Below are positions 24,792 to 33,608 of a stretch of 64,000 bases of DNA, one piece after another. Source of the DNA: Rhizobium sp. CCGE531 (GTDB lineage Bacteria > Pseudomonadota > Alphaproteobacteria > Rhizobiales > Rhizobiaceae); assembly GCF_003627795.1 (NCBI RefSeq), contig NZ_CP032685.1, positions 434,001 to 498,000 of the forward strand. The letters run 5' to 3'. The notes under the pieces are model-generated. The model did not search any database. It was not told the DNA's origin and saw only the letters and a program-made list of their open reading frames with translations. A program made the translations under genes and the position numbers. Numbering within the stretch: position 1 is the stretch's first letter; every line of letters starts with the position of its first letter.

Positions 24792-26084
24792 CTACTTCCG
24801 GACAGGCACGTAGTTGAGCCCGCCATCGATCCGCGACGGTCTGCCATCGAGGAAAAGCTCGCCGATGCGCGGTGCCGAGCGGGCGATGACCTTGCCGCGC
24901 TTGACGACGGCGAGACGGTTGGGTTTCAGGCGGAGGGCCTCCAGCGTGTCGACGGCCTGCAGCACCACCAGATCGGCGTTGCAGCCCTTCTCCAAGCCGT
25001 AACCATCGAGGCCGAGCGTCTTGGCTGAATTCACCGTCAGCGCGTCGAAGATCTTCTTCTTGTCTTCGATGCCGGCCATCTGCGCGACGTGGATGGCCAT
25101 GTGGCCGACTTCGAGCATGTCGCCCGAACCCATCGAATACCAGGGGTCCATCACGCAATCATGGCCGAAGGAGACGTTGAGCCCGGCATCCATCAGTTCG
25201 CGCACGCGCGTCATGCCACGGCGCTTGGGATAGGTGTCGTGCCGGCCTTGCAGCATGATGTTGATCAATGGATTGGGAATGACGTTGATGCTTGCTTCCG
25301 CCATCAGGGGGATGAGCTTGGATACGTAGTAATTGTCCATCGAATGCATCGAGGTCAGGTGCGAGCCGGCAACACGGCCTTGCAGTCCGAAGCGGATGGT
25401 TTCCGCAGCCAGCGTCTCGATATGGCGCGACATGGGGTCGTCGGTCTCGTCGCAATGCATGTCGACGGGAAGACCGCGATCAGCGGCGATCCGGCACAGA
25501 GCTTCGACTGAGGCTCTGCCCTCGTCCATGGTGCGCTCGAAATGCGGGATGCCTCCGACGATGTCGACGCCCATGTCGAGGGCGCGCGTCAGAGACGCGA
25601 CACCATCCTTGGCGCGATAGTATCCATCCTGCGGGAAGGCGACGAGCTGCAGGTCGATATAGGGTCTGACCCTTTCCTTGACCTCAAGCAGCGCTTGCGC
25701 CGTCACCAGCCTGGGATCGGACGTGTCGACGTGGCTGCGAATGAAAAGCAGCCCTTGCGTCACGGCGAGATCGCAGTAGCGCAACGCACGATCCACGAGT
25801 TCTTCCTTCGTCACGATCGGGCGCAACTCTCCCCATAGCGCGATGCCTTCGAGAAGCGTGCCGGAAACGTTCATGCGCGGAAGGCCGAGCGAAAGCGTGG
25901 CATCCATGTGGAAATGCGGATCGACGAAGGGCGGGCTCACTAGCCTGCCGGTCGCGTCGATCTCTTCTTTTGCCTCGGCCGCAATCGAGGCTTCCACGGC
26001 AACGATCTTGCCATCCTTGACCGCGATATCGAGGCCCTTGCGGCCATCGGGCAGATTGGCATTGCGAATGATCAGATCGAACAT
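24792..26084 (-). CDS. Cytosine-deaminase-like amidohydrolase
   Basis: This is a metal-dependent cytosolic hydrolase of 430 residues. It carries PHFHMD near residues 57-62 (first metal His pair), the HCDE motif near 216 (metal His and catalytic Glu) and SFGHDCVMDPWY near 312 (fourth metal ligand Asp), as in CodA and related deaminases. The composite beta-sandwich strands at the N- and C-termini are present (MFDLIIRNANL and VVKRGKVIARS). Substrates of this group include cytosine, isoguanine, creatinine-like rings and N-isopropylammelide. It precedes the DapA-like gene on the same strand, so it may open or deaminate a cyclic substrate before the lyase step; the substrate is not readable. Confidence 0.88.
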   Translation of the reverse strand: MFDLIIRNANLPDGRKGLDIAVKDGKIVAVEASIAAEAKEEIDATGRLVSPPFVDPHFHMDATLSLGLPRMNVSGTLLEGIALWGELRPIVTKEELVDRALRYCDLAVTQGLLFIRSHVDTSDPRLVTAQALLEVKERVRPYIDLQLVAFPQDGYYRAKDGVASLTRALDMGVDIVGGIPHFERTMDEGRASVEALCRIAADRGLPVDMHCDETDDPMSRHIETLAAETIRFGLQGRVAGSHLTSMHSMDNYYVSKLIPLMAEASINVIPNPLINIMLQGRHDTYPKRRGMTRVRELMDAGLNVSFGHDCVMDPWYSMGSGDMLEVGHMAIHVAQMAGIEDKKKIFDALTVNSAKTLGLDGYGLEKGCNADLVVLQAVDTLEALRLKPNRLAVVKRGKVIARSAPRIGELFLDGRPSRIDGGLNYVPVRK

Positions 26085-26119
26085 GGAAGCGCCTCGGATT
26101 ATCTCAGTAACGTAGCAAC

Positions 26120-26701
26120 CTAGTCTGCAATACGCTCGATCATATGCGCAATGGCTATGCGATAACGTCCTGCATCGCCGCCGGCATCGACGGCAAGGGC
26201 CGCCCGATCGAATGCCGCCGATAGAATATCGGCAAGCGCCTCGACGGGAGTGCCTGAATTGCGACCGTGACTGAGGGCTGCCTCCAATCCTTGTTTCAGG
26301 GTGAGGGTGGTCGTTTCCTCGTCCAGTTGCTTCATCTCCGCAAGGCCGAGCACGGTCGGCCCTTCGATCAGCAGAAGCCGGGTGCGGCCGGCAACACGCA
26401 TCGCATCGAGATAGGCACTACTGCCGGCAATCAGGGCATCGCGTGGCGCAAGCTGTTCCGGTGTCGCCTGCTCGATAGAGCGCGTCACCGCAAGCGCTTC
26501 CTCCCTGACGACGGCGCGAAACAGCGCGCGCTTGTCCTCGAAGTGGTGATAGAGCGCGCCGCGGGTAATGCCGGCTGCGGCGACGATCTCCGGCGTCGAT
26601 GTCTCGGCGTAGCCCTTCTCCACGAACAATACGCGCGCCGCCGCGATGAGTGCAGCCTTGGTCTTCTCGGTTCTTTCCCGATTGGAGCGATAGTCTTGCA
26701 T
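26120..26701 (-). CDS. TetR family transcriptional regulator
   Basis: This 193-residue repressor has an N-terminal helix-turn-helix (residues 10-60) with ALIAAARVLFVEKGYAETST and the recognition segment AAAGITRGALYHHFEDKRALF, followed by a TetR_C domain in which LIEGPTVLG and the helical DEETTTLTLKQGL are visible. ATG 26701 is chosen because the domain begins there; an upstream in-frame ATG (26782) would place coding sequence across the operator-like repeat and the divergent VOC start. It probably controls itself and the divergent VOC gene at 26772, possibly sensing a toxic or xenobiotic ligand. Confidence 0.9.
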   Translation of the reverse strand: MQDYRSNRERTEKTKAALIAAARVLFVEKGYAETSTPEIVAAAGITRGALYHHFEDKRALFRAVVREEALAVTRSIEQATPEQLAPRDALIAGSSAYLDAMRVAGRTRLLLIEGPTVLGLAEMKQLDEETTTLTLKQGLEAALSHGRNSGTPVEALADILSAAFDRAALAVDAGGDAGRYRIAIAHMIERIAD

Positions 26702-26708
26702 GCATGCA

Positions 26709-26738
26709 GCCTGTATGTTATTTGAGAATAATACAGGC
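26709..26738. promoter_or_regulatory. Operator-like inverted repeat between tetR and the VOC gene
   Basis: GCCTGTAT at 26709-26716 and its exact inverse ATACAGGC at 26731-26738 flank a 14-nt spacer in the 70-bp divergent promoter. It starts 8 bp upstream of the TetR start. Spacing of the half-sites (22 bp centre to centre) is compatible with a TetR dimer or dimer pair. The role is inferred. Confidence 0.55.
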
Positions 26739-26771
26739 AGATTGTATGTCTTTTGGCGGAGGATGTGAAGC

Positions 26772-27203
26772 ATGAAGGTCACGAGCTATTATCCGGTCAT
26801 CATGACGGAGCGCGTCGCGGAAACCGCAGCCTTCTACATCGAGCATTTCGGTTTTAGGGAGAGCTTTGCCAGCGATTGGTATGTGCATTTGCAATCGGTT
26901 GAGGATAGCGGCATCAATCTCGCCATCCTGGATGGGCGGCATGAGACGATCCCGGCGCAGGCACGCGGCCAGGTGATGGGGCTATTGCTCAACTTCGAAG
27001 TGGAAGATGTCGATGCCGTCTATAGTCGTGCGCGGGATGTCGGCTTGCCGATCCTGCTTGCCATTCGGAACGAAGTCTTCGGTCAGCGTCACTTCATCAC
27101 GGCCGATCCGAATGGCGTTCTGATCGACGTTATCAAGCCGATACCGCCAAGTGCGGAATTCGCAGCACTCTACGCTGAGGATGCCTTGCCAAATGCCCCT
27201 TAG
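26772..27203 (+). CDS. VOC family protein (glyoxalase/bleomycin-resistance/dioxygenase fold)
   Basis: This 143-residue cytosolic protein has two beta-alpha-beta-beta-beta modules: [28 protein letters not shown] in the first and [18 protein letters not shown]...[14 protein letters not shown] in the second, the latter ending with the ADPNG signature of VOC proteins. Possible metal ligands are not clear at the usual first position, so it may act by binding (drug sequestration) instead of catalysis. A GGAGG ribosome-binding site lies 9 nt upstream of ATG 26772. Divergent from tetR, it is probably the regulator's target. Confidence 0.85.
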   Translation: MKVTSYYPVIMTERVAETAAFYIEHFGFRESFASDWYVHLQSVEDSGINLAILDGRHETIPAQARGQVMGLLLNFEVEDVDAVYSRARDVGLPILLAIRNEVFGQRHFITADPNGVLIDVIKPIPPSAEFAALYAEDALPNAP

Positions 27204-27319
27204 GAGCTGGCGCGGCAATCGATAAAATTCGCTGACACAACTGTATTGTTCATTAACTAGCTCACTTCACCCAATGTTTCGGTTTTCGTGCGATAAACCG
27301 GGCAAAGGTAAGGTGATCC

Positions 27320-27526
27320 ATGCAAGAGCTTCCAGTTTCATCAAAAATCATTAAATCCGTCTTCTTCCACCCAGACGATGGGCGTCTTTATATCCGCTTC
27401 AGAAACGGCGAGGAGCGTCAGTTTTGCGGTGTTCCGCAAAAGGCTGCGTTAGCCATGGTGAAGGCATCTTCACCCGGCCAGCACTATATCGAGCATATCC
27501 GCACTCAGTTCGAACGCGTCGCTTGA
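27320..27526 (+). CDS. KTSC domain protein
   Basis: This 68-residue protein is made up almost entirely of a KTSC domain: SSKIIKSVFFHPDDGRLYIRF followed by NGEERQFCGVPQ and a C-terminal helix ending HYIEHIRTQFERV. The domain is named after a lysyl-tRNA-synthetase-associated region, and its stand-alone forms have no established function; RNA binding has been suggested. ATG 27320 has an AAGGTGATCC ribosome-binding context. It stands alone between a VOC gene and an MFS gene. Confidence 0.85.
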   Translation: MQELPVSSKIIKSVFFHPDDGRLYIRFRNGEERQFCGVPQKAALAMVKASSPGQHYIEHIRTQFERVA

Positions 27527-27688
27527 GGCGAGAGTTCAGAGCCGTTTCGCCTTGGAGACGCCGGCTGACTTGTTGCTCTCCGGCCACAAGTTGCATGGGC
27601 GGTGGGCAAGCTTCTCTATCAGTGCATTGATAAACGCTGAGTTGCGCTATCTACATCGGTCAGGACCATCTCCCAGGGAGGACGCGGC

Positions 27689-28999
27689 GTGATTGATGAA
27701 AAGCAGCTTATATCCAAGATCACCTGGAGGCTCATGCCCTTCCTGGGGATCCTTTATCTGATCGCCTATATCGATCGCCAGAACGTCAGCTACGCAAAGC
27801 TGCAGATGGTCGGCGATCTCGGCATGAGCGAATATGCCTATGGTCTCGGCGCCTCGCTGTTCTTCATCGGCTATTTCATCTTCGAAGTACCGAGCAACCT
27901 GCTTCTCGACCGGTTCGGAGCAAGCAGGTGGTTCGCGCGTATCCTGATATCCTGGGGCGCGGTCACGGTCGCGCTCGCCTATACGCAGAACGCCACCATG
28001 TTCTACATCCTTCGCTTCCTGCTCGGCGCGTGCGAAGCGGGCTTCTTTCCAGGCGTGCTCTATCTGCTGACCCTTTGGTATCCTTCCGCCTATCGCGGCA
28101 CCATGGTCGGCCTTTTCATGATCTTCAGCGCCTTTGCCAATGCGATTGGTGCGCCGCTCGGCGGCGTGCTGCTCGATTTGAATGGCCTCTATGGTATCGC
28201 CGGCTGGCAATGGGTCTTCCTCGTGACCGGCATCCCAGCGATCATTGCCGGCTTCGTCACCCTGTTTTACCTGCCGGATCTGCCTGCCAAGGCGAGTTTT
28301 CTCGACGACACGGAAAAGAGCTGGCTTGAAGATCGGCTCGCGGTCGAGAATTCGGCCATGGAGCAAAATGCCGCCGACGGCTTCAAGGCGCTTGTCAATC
28401 CGCGCGTACTGTTGATGGCGCTTTGCTATGTCGGCTTTCCGCTGGCCGCCTACGGGCTCAGCTACTGGCTGCCGACCATCGTGAAGAATTTCGGCGTCAG
28501 CAACACGACGAACGGTCTCCTCAACATCATTCCCTGGCTCCTGGTCGCCATCGCCCTTTATGTCGTGCCGGCAGCGGCGGACAAGGCGGAATCGAAAACA
28601 CCCTATATCGTCATCCCGGCGTTGGTCGGCGCCGCGAGCCTGGTCCTTTCAGCTGTTATTCCCGATCATACGCTGCAGTTTGCTTTCCTCTGCATCGCGG
28701 CCGCCGGCATCTTCGCTGGCCAGCCGGTCTTCTGGAGCTTGCCGTCGCGCTTCCTGCAGGGCGCGGGTGCCGCAGCCGGCCTTGCCGCGATCAACTCCGT
28801 CGGCAATCTCGGCGGCTTCATTGCGCAAAATGTCGTTCCCTGGATCAAGGATTCCACCGGAAGCACGATCGCGCCGATGTTCTTCCTTGCCGCTTGCTTG
28901 CTGGTTGCCGCGCTGTTGGTTTCCGTCATCGGACGCATGGTGCCACGCGCGCCGCGGCGAGGCGATCTTGGCGATGCAGATGCGGCGCGCGTGAAGTGA
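27689..28999 (+). CDS. MFS transporter, anion:cation symporter family
   Basis: This inner-membrane importer of organic anions has 436 residues and 12 predicted membrane segments. The N-terminus (RLMPFLGILYLIAYIDRQNVSYAKLQM) and the motif FFIGYFIFEVPSNLLLDRFGASRW in helix 2 and loop 2-3 are diagnostic of the ACS family (tartrate, phthalate, galactonate, glucarate transporters). FLLGACEAGFFPGVLYLLTLWYP marks helix 4. The start is GTG 27689 with GGGAGGA 7 nt upstream. No linked enzyme gene is next to it, so the substrate stays open; a dicarboxylate or sugar acid is typical. Confidence 0.92.
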   Translation: MIDEKQLISKITWRLMPFLGILYLIAYIDRQNVSYAKLQMVGDLGMSEYAYGLGASLFFIGYFIFEVPSNLLLDRFGASRWFARILISWGAVTVALAYTQNATMFYILRFLLGACEAGFFPGVLYLLTLWYPSAYRGTMVGLFMIFSAFANAIGAPLGGVLLDLNGLYGIAGWQWVFLVTGIPAIIAGFVTLFYLPDLPAKASFLDDTEKSWLEDRLAVENSAMEQNAADGFKALVNPRVLLMALCYVGFPLAAYGLSYWLPTIVKNFGVSNTTNGLLNIIPWLLVAIALYVVPAAADKAESKTPYIVIPALVGAASLVLSAVIPDHTLQFAFLCIAAAGIFAGQPVFWSLPSRFLQGAGAAAGLAAINSVGNLGGFIAQNVVPWIKDSTGSTIAPMFFLAACLLVAALLVSVIGRMVPRAPRRGDLGDADAARVK

Positions 29000-29243
29000 A
29001 TGCGAGCGAAATCAGGCGATCACTCGCCTTGGTGAAAAGGACGGCGGGCACCCCCAGGCACTAAAGTATTTTTAGCCATGAGCAGCGTACTTTGGAATCG
29101 GCCTGCCATAGGCCGCGATGGCAATTATGCGCCGTCACCGGACATCCTATGAGCGTCCCCATCTTTCCACGTCGCATTCGCATAGGCGAGAGAGGCCGTC
29201 TGTGGCAGCCTCTCTCATCTGTCGGACGATTGGCGATAGTCGT

Positions 29244-29347
29244 TAGAGCGGTTCAGTTTTTCACGGAATCTCCGAACCGCTCTATCGCTTTGTTTGCTCG
29301 CAATTCCGGACGGAAAACCGCTGCGCACTTTTCCTGGAATTGCTCTA
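29244..29347. repeat. RIME-type palindromic intergenic repeat of Rhizobiaceae
   Basis: Two adjacent palindromes make up this 104-bp element. TAGAGCGGTTC (29244-29254) pairs with GAACCGCTCTA (29274-29284), and CAATTCC (29301-29307) pairs with GGAATTG (29336-29342). The order of segments, with a GGAAAACCGCTGCGCACTTT core in the second arm, matches the RIME1 family that I recall from Rhizobium and Sinorhizobium genomes, where many copies occur between genes. The right end reaches into the stop codon of the alpha/beta-hydrolase gene (29345). The remaining gene-free sequence from 29000 to 29243 shows nothing recognisable. Confidence 0.8.
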
Positions 29348-30046
29348 GCTGTTTTGAACCGCAGCCGCAGCCTTGCGGATGACGTCGATGACAACATCGG
29401 GCTGAGAGAGCATCGGCACGTGGCTGCTCTCCACCTCAGTTACGGTCGCCCCCATACGCTTCGAGACCCAGCGTTGCAGGTCGGGATGCACAGTATGGTC
29501 TCGCGTCGCCAGAACGTACCAGCTCGGCTTCGACCGCCACGCGATATTGTCGGCGCTGAGCTTCTGTTGGTGGAAGAGATCGTAGACGGGGGCATAGTGG
29601 GTCGCCCATACGAGCTTCTGCTCTTCCTCGGAGAGGTCTCCGGCGAAGAACTCGGTGCCGTTCGGAAGCATCCAGGCGCGCCCATCGGCGACCTCGACGC
29701 GAGAGAAGATATCCGATGGATACTTGTCGAGCTGGTCCTGTACGGTCTCGCCGGCATCCGGTGCGACCGCTGCAATGTAGACGAGGCCAACCACGCGCTC
29801 ATCAACGCCGGATGCCGTGATGGTGGCTCCGCCGTAGGAATGACCGACGAGGAGGACAGGACTCCCGACACGGTTAAGCGTGCGCTTCACCGTCGCCAAA
29901 TCCTCTTCATAAGAGTCCAATCCATATTGAACTGCGATAACTTCGTGTCCGTCCGCCTGCAATGCGGGGATTACTTTGCTGAAGCATGAGCCATCAGCCC
30001 AAATGCCATGGCAGAACACGATGGTAAGCTTGGATGCTGTAGACAT
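29345..30046 (-). CDS. Alpha/beta-fold hydrolase
   Basis: This soluble esterase-like protein of 233 residues has the oxyanion motif FCHGIWADGSCF near residue 12, the nucleophile elbow GHSYGG (Ser at about 69), an acid in the TRDHTVHPD region near 181-189 and the catalytic His in SSHVPMLSQP near 208. It resembles the AB_hydrolase_6 group close to EstC/salicylate-esterase-like proteins (LSQPDVV ending). There is no signal peptide. It lies alone, and its final codon and stop are part of the RIME repeat, so the very C-terminus may have been altered by repeat insertion. The substrate is unknown. Confidence 0.88.
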   Translation of the reverse strand: MSTASKLTIVFCHGIWADGSCFSKVIPALQADGHEVIAVQYGLDSYEEDLATVKRTLNRVGSPVLLVGHSYGGATITASGVDERVVGLVYIAAVAPDAGETVQDQLDKYPSDIFSRVEVADGRAWMLPNGTEFFAGDLSEEEQKLVWATHYAPVYDLFHQQKLSADNIAWRSKPSWYVLATRDHTVHPDLQRWVSKRMGATVTEVESSHVPMLSQPDVVIDVIRKAAAAVQNS

Positions 30047-30490
30047 TTTACCTTCTCCTTCTGGCTGGACTTAATTGATTGCGGAAACGTCCGTTGGAAC
30101 TCGTTGAAGTCCCCCACGGCTTCTTTCGAAGATCATGAGACCGGATCGTCTTATTAGGCGGCGTCTCTGGTCAGATTGGATAGTCAAGCGCGGCTACGGC
30201 GGTGAAGCCGTAATCATGCGGCAGGTCAGTTTCCACAGTGGAAGGTCGCCAGCCTACCTAATCATGCACTTTTGCGATATGGCCTTGATGACAAGCCAAG
30301 CAACCGACTGGATCGATATTAGGTATGTAAGGAAAACGACCGTTTTCCAGCAAACTTCGGCGTCTGCGTGGTCACTGCTATTCAGCCGCGAGATTTGCCA
30401 GCAAACTATGTTCGATAATCTAGTGCCCTGATATCGGTGTGAACATCGAAATAGACAGACGTCCGCCTCGGGCCGATTGCGGTCATGGTA
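30047..30490. other. Gene-free stretch with a short palindrome and direct repeat
   Basis: No credible gene is seen; a 98-codon open frame at 30135-30431 has no ribosome-binding site and unlikely composition. Two small structures are present: GGAAAACG/CGTTTTCC inverted with a 2-nt spacer (30331-30348), and a direct repeat CCAGCAAACT at 30347-30356 and 30398-30407. They could be a decayed regulatory region. Otherwise nothing is recognised. Confidence 0.4.
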
Positions 30491-30526
30491 AAAAGTGGAA
30501 CCGCAAAATCCAGCGGTTCCACTTTT
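30491..30526 (-). terminator. Intrinsic terminator of the importer/dehydratase operon
   Basis: A perfect 14-bp stem, AAAAGTGGAACCGC (30491-30504) with GCGGTTCCACTTTT (30513-30526), encloses an 8-nt loop. Read on the minus strand it ends in TTTTTA and lies 38 nt after the stop codon of the enolase-superfamily gene at 30564. It marks the end of the operon that begins with the solute-binding-protein gene at 37759. Confidence 0.8.
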
Positions 30527-30563
30527 GAGTTAGCGGCTGAGCGATAAAGGTCGCCAGAAATTG

Positions 30564-31751
30564 TCACGCAAAGGCGTAGGAGCCGTCCGGACGCTTGGGT
30601 ACGCGTCTTTGCCAGTGGATATAGCCTTCCTCTTCCATTGCCTTTTCATCCATGTCGACACCCCAGCCGGGCCGGTCGGGCCTGAGCTCGAGATAGCCAT
30701 CCTTCGGGAGATAGGGGTCGACGACATAGCGGGTTTCGCCTTGTCGCTGCTCGACCTCGTTGCCGCCATAGACATAGGCCTGGCCCTTCGGCAGCCGGTA
30801 TTCGAGTATCCTAAAGTTTTGCGCGGCGGCCGAGAAATGCACGTTGACGGCGGTGGCGAGCGGACCCATCGGATTATGCGGAGCCACGCCGACGAAATGC
30901 GCCTCGGCGATCGTCGCGATACGGCGCATCTCGCTGATGCCGCCGACGACGCAGATATCGGGCTGGATCAGGTCGGCGCCCTTGACCTGCAACAGCCGGA
31001 GGAATTCGTTGCGGTTATAAAGGGACTCGCCGGTCGCCAAGACGCAATTGAGGCCCTGCTTCAGCTCACCCCACATCTCGATATTCTCAGGCCGCAGCGG
31101 CTCCTCGTAGAAGAGCGGATCATAGGGGGCAAGCGCATTGCCGAGCTGACGCGCGGCGACGGGTTCGAAGATCTTGGCATGCGCATCAAAGGCGATCTCA
31201 TAGTCGTCGCGCACCGTTTCGCGCAGCGAGCGGAAATAATCGGCCGATGCCTTGACGACATTGCCCCAGCGATGGGCATGCATGTCGATGCGCCAGGGGC
31301 TGAGCTTGAAGGCGGTAAAGCCCCATTCGGCGTTCAACCGGTCGAGCTCGTCGCGTGCCGCCGGCGCGTCCGGTGCGGTATAGACGCCGGCATAGACCTT
31401 GATGCGGTCACGGACCGCACCGCCAAGCAGCTTGTAGACCGGAACATTGAGGGCTTTTGCCGAGAGATCCCACAGGCAATGGTCGAGCGCTGATATCGCC
31501 GAAAGTCCAAGGGCGCCGGGCGGGAAGCGGCTTTGCTGGATCAGCAGGTTGACGAGATAGTCGATGCGGCTCGGATCCTGGCCGGCGATGAAGCCGTAGA
31601 GATAGTCGAGGATTGGCGGCAGTGCCAAATCGGGACCGTGATTGTAGCATTCGCCCCAGCCGGTCAGTCCGTCATCCGTATCCAGCGCCACGATGACGCG
31701 CGGGCGATCCTTGTCGCGGGTCATGAATACCCGCATGCGGTCGATCTTCAT
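30564..31751 (-). CDS. Enolase-superfamily (mandelate racemase/muconate lactonising group) sugar-acid dehydratase
   Basis: This cytosolic Mg-dependent enzyme of 395 residues probably dehydrates an aldonic or aldaric acid to a 2-keto-3-deoxy acid. Visible active-site parts: Lys149 in FKLSPW, metal ligands Asp189 (AFDAH), Glu216/217 (YEEPL) and Glu242 (ATGES), then Asp265 (QPDIC) and His292 (APHNPMGP), which pair as a catalytic dyad. The His in FDAH and the C-terminal layout resemble the galactonate/mannonate dehydratase branch. It is the last gene of a minus-strand operon with an Opp/Dpp-type importer, and a DapA-like enzyme gene is divergently encoded with the regulator, matching a dehydratase followed by a keto-deoxy-acid step. 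AAGGA precedes the ATG by 7 nt. Confidence 0.87.
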   Translation of the reverse strand: MKIDRMRVFMTRDKDRPRVIVALDTDDGLTGWGECYNHGPDLALPPILDYLYGFIAGQDPSRIDYLVNLLIQQSRFPPGALGLSAISALDHCLWDLSAKALNVPVYKLLGGAVRDRIKVYAGVYTAPDAPAARDELDRLNAEWGFTAFKLSPWRIDMHAHRWGNVVKASADYFRSLRETVRDDYEIAFDAHAKIFEPVAARQLGNALAPYDPLFYEEPLRPENIEMWGELKQGLNCVLATGESLYNRNEFLRLLQVKGADLIQPDICVVGGISEMRRIATIAEAHFVGVAPHNPMGPLATAVNVHFSAAAQNFRILEYRLPKGQAYVYGGNEVEQRQGETRYVVDPYLPKDGYLELRPDRPGWGVDMDEKAMEEEGYIHWQRRVPKRPDGSYAFA

Positions 31752-31879
31752 CTTATTTTCCTTCTATCGATTGACATGAATGCGGCATGGGAGATGCCGC
31801 AGGTTGGGAAATCATCGCCGTGCCGAGCCGACGTCGGATCGGTGGCGAATGAATGCCGGGGGCATAGCGACGGAGATCC

Positions 31880-33601
31880 TCACGCCGCACTGCCGTTCTT
31901 CACGGCTTCGGGTTCGACATAGCGGAAGCGCCGCGAGTGATCGCGATCGCGCGGGTCGGGACGGGGGATCGCCGAGATCAGCGCTTGCGTATAGGCATGT
32001 TCGGGCGAATTGCAGACTTTGTCGGCGTCGCCGACCTCGACGAGGCGCCCCTTGTACATGACGCCGACACGGTCGCACATGTAGCGGATGACGCCGATAT
32101 CGTGGCTGATGAAGATATAGGCAAGGCCAAGCTCGTCCTGCAGCCTCATCAAGAGATCAAGCACCTGCGAGCGCACGGAGACGTCGAGGGCAGACGTCGC
32201 CTCATCGGCAACGATCACGCGTGGATTGAGAGTGATGGCGCGGGCAATACCGATGCGCTGGCGCTGGCCGCCGGAAAAGGCATGCGGATAGCGCTCGCGC
32301 GTCCTTGGATCGAGACCAACTTGCTCCATCAAATGGCAAACGCGCTCATCGAGTGCCCGGCCCTTGGCGATGCCGTTGACGAGCAACGGCTCGCCGATGA
32401 TCTGCGAGACGGTCATGCGCGGATTAAGGGAGCCGAAGGGATCCTGGAACACCATGCGCAGTTCGCGGCGCGCTGCCGCCAGGGCCGTTCCCTTGGCGCT
32501 TGCCAGATCCGTGACATCGCCCTCGGCGCGGCGATAGAGGATTTCCCCGGCAGTCGGATCGATAAGGCGCATGATCGAGCGGCCCATCGTCGTTTTGCCC
32601 GATCCGCTCTCGCCGACGATCCCAAGCGTTTCGCGCGGCAGAAGCGAAATCGAGACGTCATTGAGAGCGCGGACCTCGCCAAAGGCCATGGATACATTGC
32701 GCAGTTCGAGGATCGGCGCAGCGGATCTGTCGAGCGGCGGCCGTGCAAGGCGGATTTCGGCCTTCCTTTCGAGCTTCAAAACCGAGCCGATCAGCATGCG
32801 CGTATAATTATCCTTCGGCGCATGGAAAATCTGCTCGACCGGCCCATGCTCCTTGACGACGCCGTTGTGCATGACGAGCACGTCGTCGGCGATCTGCGCG
32901 ACCACGCCCATATCGTGGGTGATGAACAGCACCGCCATGCCATTGGCCTTTTGCAGCCGGGCGATGAGATCGAGGATTTCGGCCTGCGTCGTCACGTCGA
33001 GTGCCGTCGTCGGCTCGTCGGCGATCAGAAGCTGCGGCTTGCAGGCGAGCGCCATGGCGATCATGGCGCGCTGACGCATCCCGCCCGAATATTGAAAAGC
33101 GTAGCGGTTCACTGCCTTTTCCGGGGAGGGGATTTCCACCTGCTTCAGAAGCGAAATCGCCTCGGCGCGCGCCTCCGCTTTGCTCATCTTGGTATGGAGG
33201 CGCAGCGCTTCCATAATCTGGTCGCCGACGGTGTGGACGGGCGAGAGCGATGCCATCGGCTCCTGGAAGATCATGGCGATATCGCGCCCGCGGATCGACC
33301 TGATCTGCCGCCCGCGCGGATTGAGCTTGACGAGATCGACCGAACTGCCGCCGGCACCATTGAGGAGGATCGAACCGCCGGTGATGCGGCCGGGGGCGTC
33401 GACGATCTGCAGGATCGAGCGTGCGGTGACGGATTTGCCCGAGCCACTCTCTCCGACGACGCAAAGCGTCTTTCCGGGCTCGATGGCGAAGGAGAGATTG
33501 TCGACCGCGCGGAAAGTGCCCGTTCGCAAGGGGAAGTCGACGATCAGGTTCTTGACCTGCAGCAGCGGGCGGGCATTGCTCATGGAAACGATATCGGTCA
33601 T
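31880..33601 (-). CDS. Dipeptide/oligopeptide-type ABC importer ATPase, two-domain (DppD-DppF fusion)
   Basis: A single 573-residue protein holds both cytoplasmic ATPase domains. The first has Walker A GESGSGKS near 50-57, signature [12 protein letters not shown] and Walker [13 protein letters not shown]; the second has Walker [10 protein letters not shown] near 335, signature [12 protein letters not shown] and Walker [13 protein letters not shown]. Each is followed by an oligopeptide-type C-terminal region with a Cys-poor end. Fusions of this kind (GsiA, YejF) are common in rhizobia. ATG 33601 is preceded by GAGGCGGGC and lies 7 nt after the permease stop codon; an upstream in-frame start (33646) overlaps the permease gene. 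The substrate is probably a sugar-acid-containing compound or oligosaccharide given the linked dehydratase. Confidence 0.93.
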   Translation of the reverse strand: MTDIVSMSNARPLLQVKNLIVDFPLRTGTFRAVDNLSFAIEPGKTLCVVGESGSGKSVTARSILQIVDAPGRITGGSILLNGAGGSSVDLVKLNPRGRQIRSIRGRDIAMIFQEPMASLSPVHTVGDQIMEALRLHTKMSKAEARAEAISLLKQVEIPSPEKAVNRYAFQYSGGMRQRAMIAMALACKPQLLIADEPTTALDVTTQAEILDLIARLQKANGMAVLFITHDMGVVAQIADDVLVMHNGVVKEHGPVEQIFHAPKDNYTRMLIGSVLKLERKAEIRLARPPLDRSAAPILELRNVSMAFGEVRALNDVSISLLPRETLGIVGESGSGKTTMGRSIMRLIDPTAGEILYRRAEGDVTDLASAKGTALAAARRELRMVFQDPFGSLNPRMTVSQIIGEPLLVNGIAKGRALDERVCHLMEQVGLDPRTRERYPHAFSGGQRQRIGIARAITLNPRVIVADEATSALDVSVRSQVLDLLMRLQDELGLAYIFISHDIGVIRYMCDRVGVMYKGRLVEVGDADKVCNSPEHAYTQALISAIPRPDPRDRDHSRRFRYVEPEAVKNGSAA

Positions 33602-33608
33602 GCCCGCC

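Noticed and set aside
24610..25158. N-terminal extension of the DapA-like gene
   Set aside because: It overlaps the well-supported amidohydrolase gene, and the ATG at 24609 has a strong ribosome-binding site with family homology starting right there.
30135..30431. 98-codon open frame in the gene-free stretch
   Set aside because: No ribosome-binding site, no domain, composition unlike neighbouring genes; treated as non-coding.
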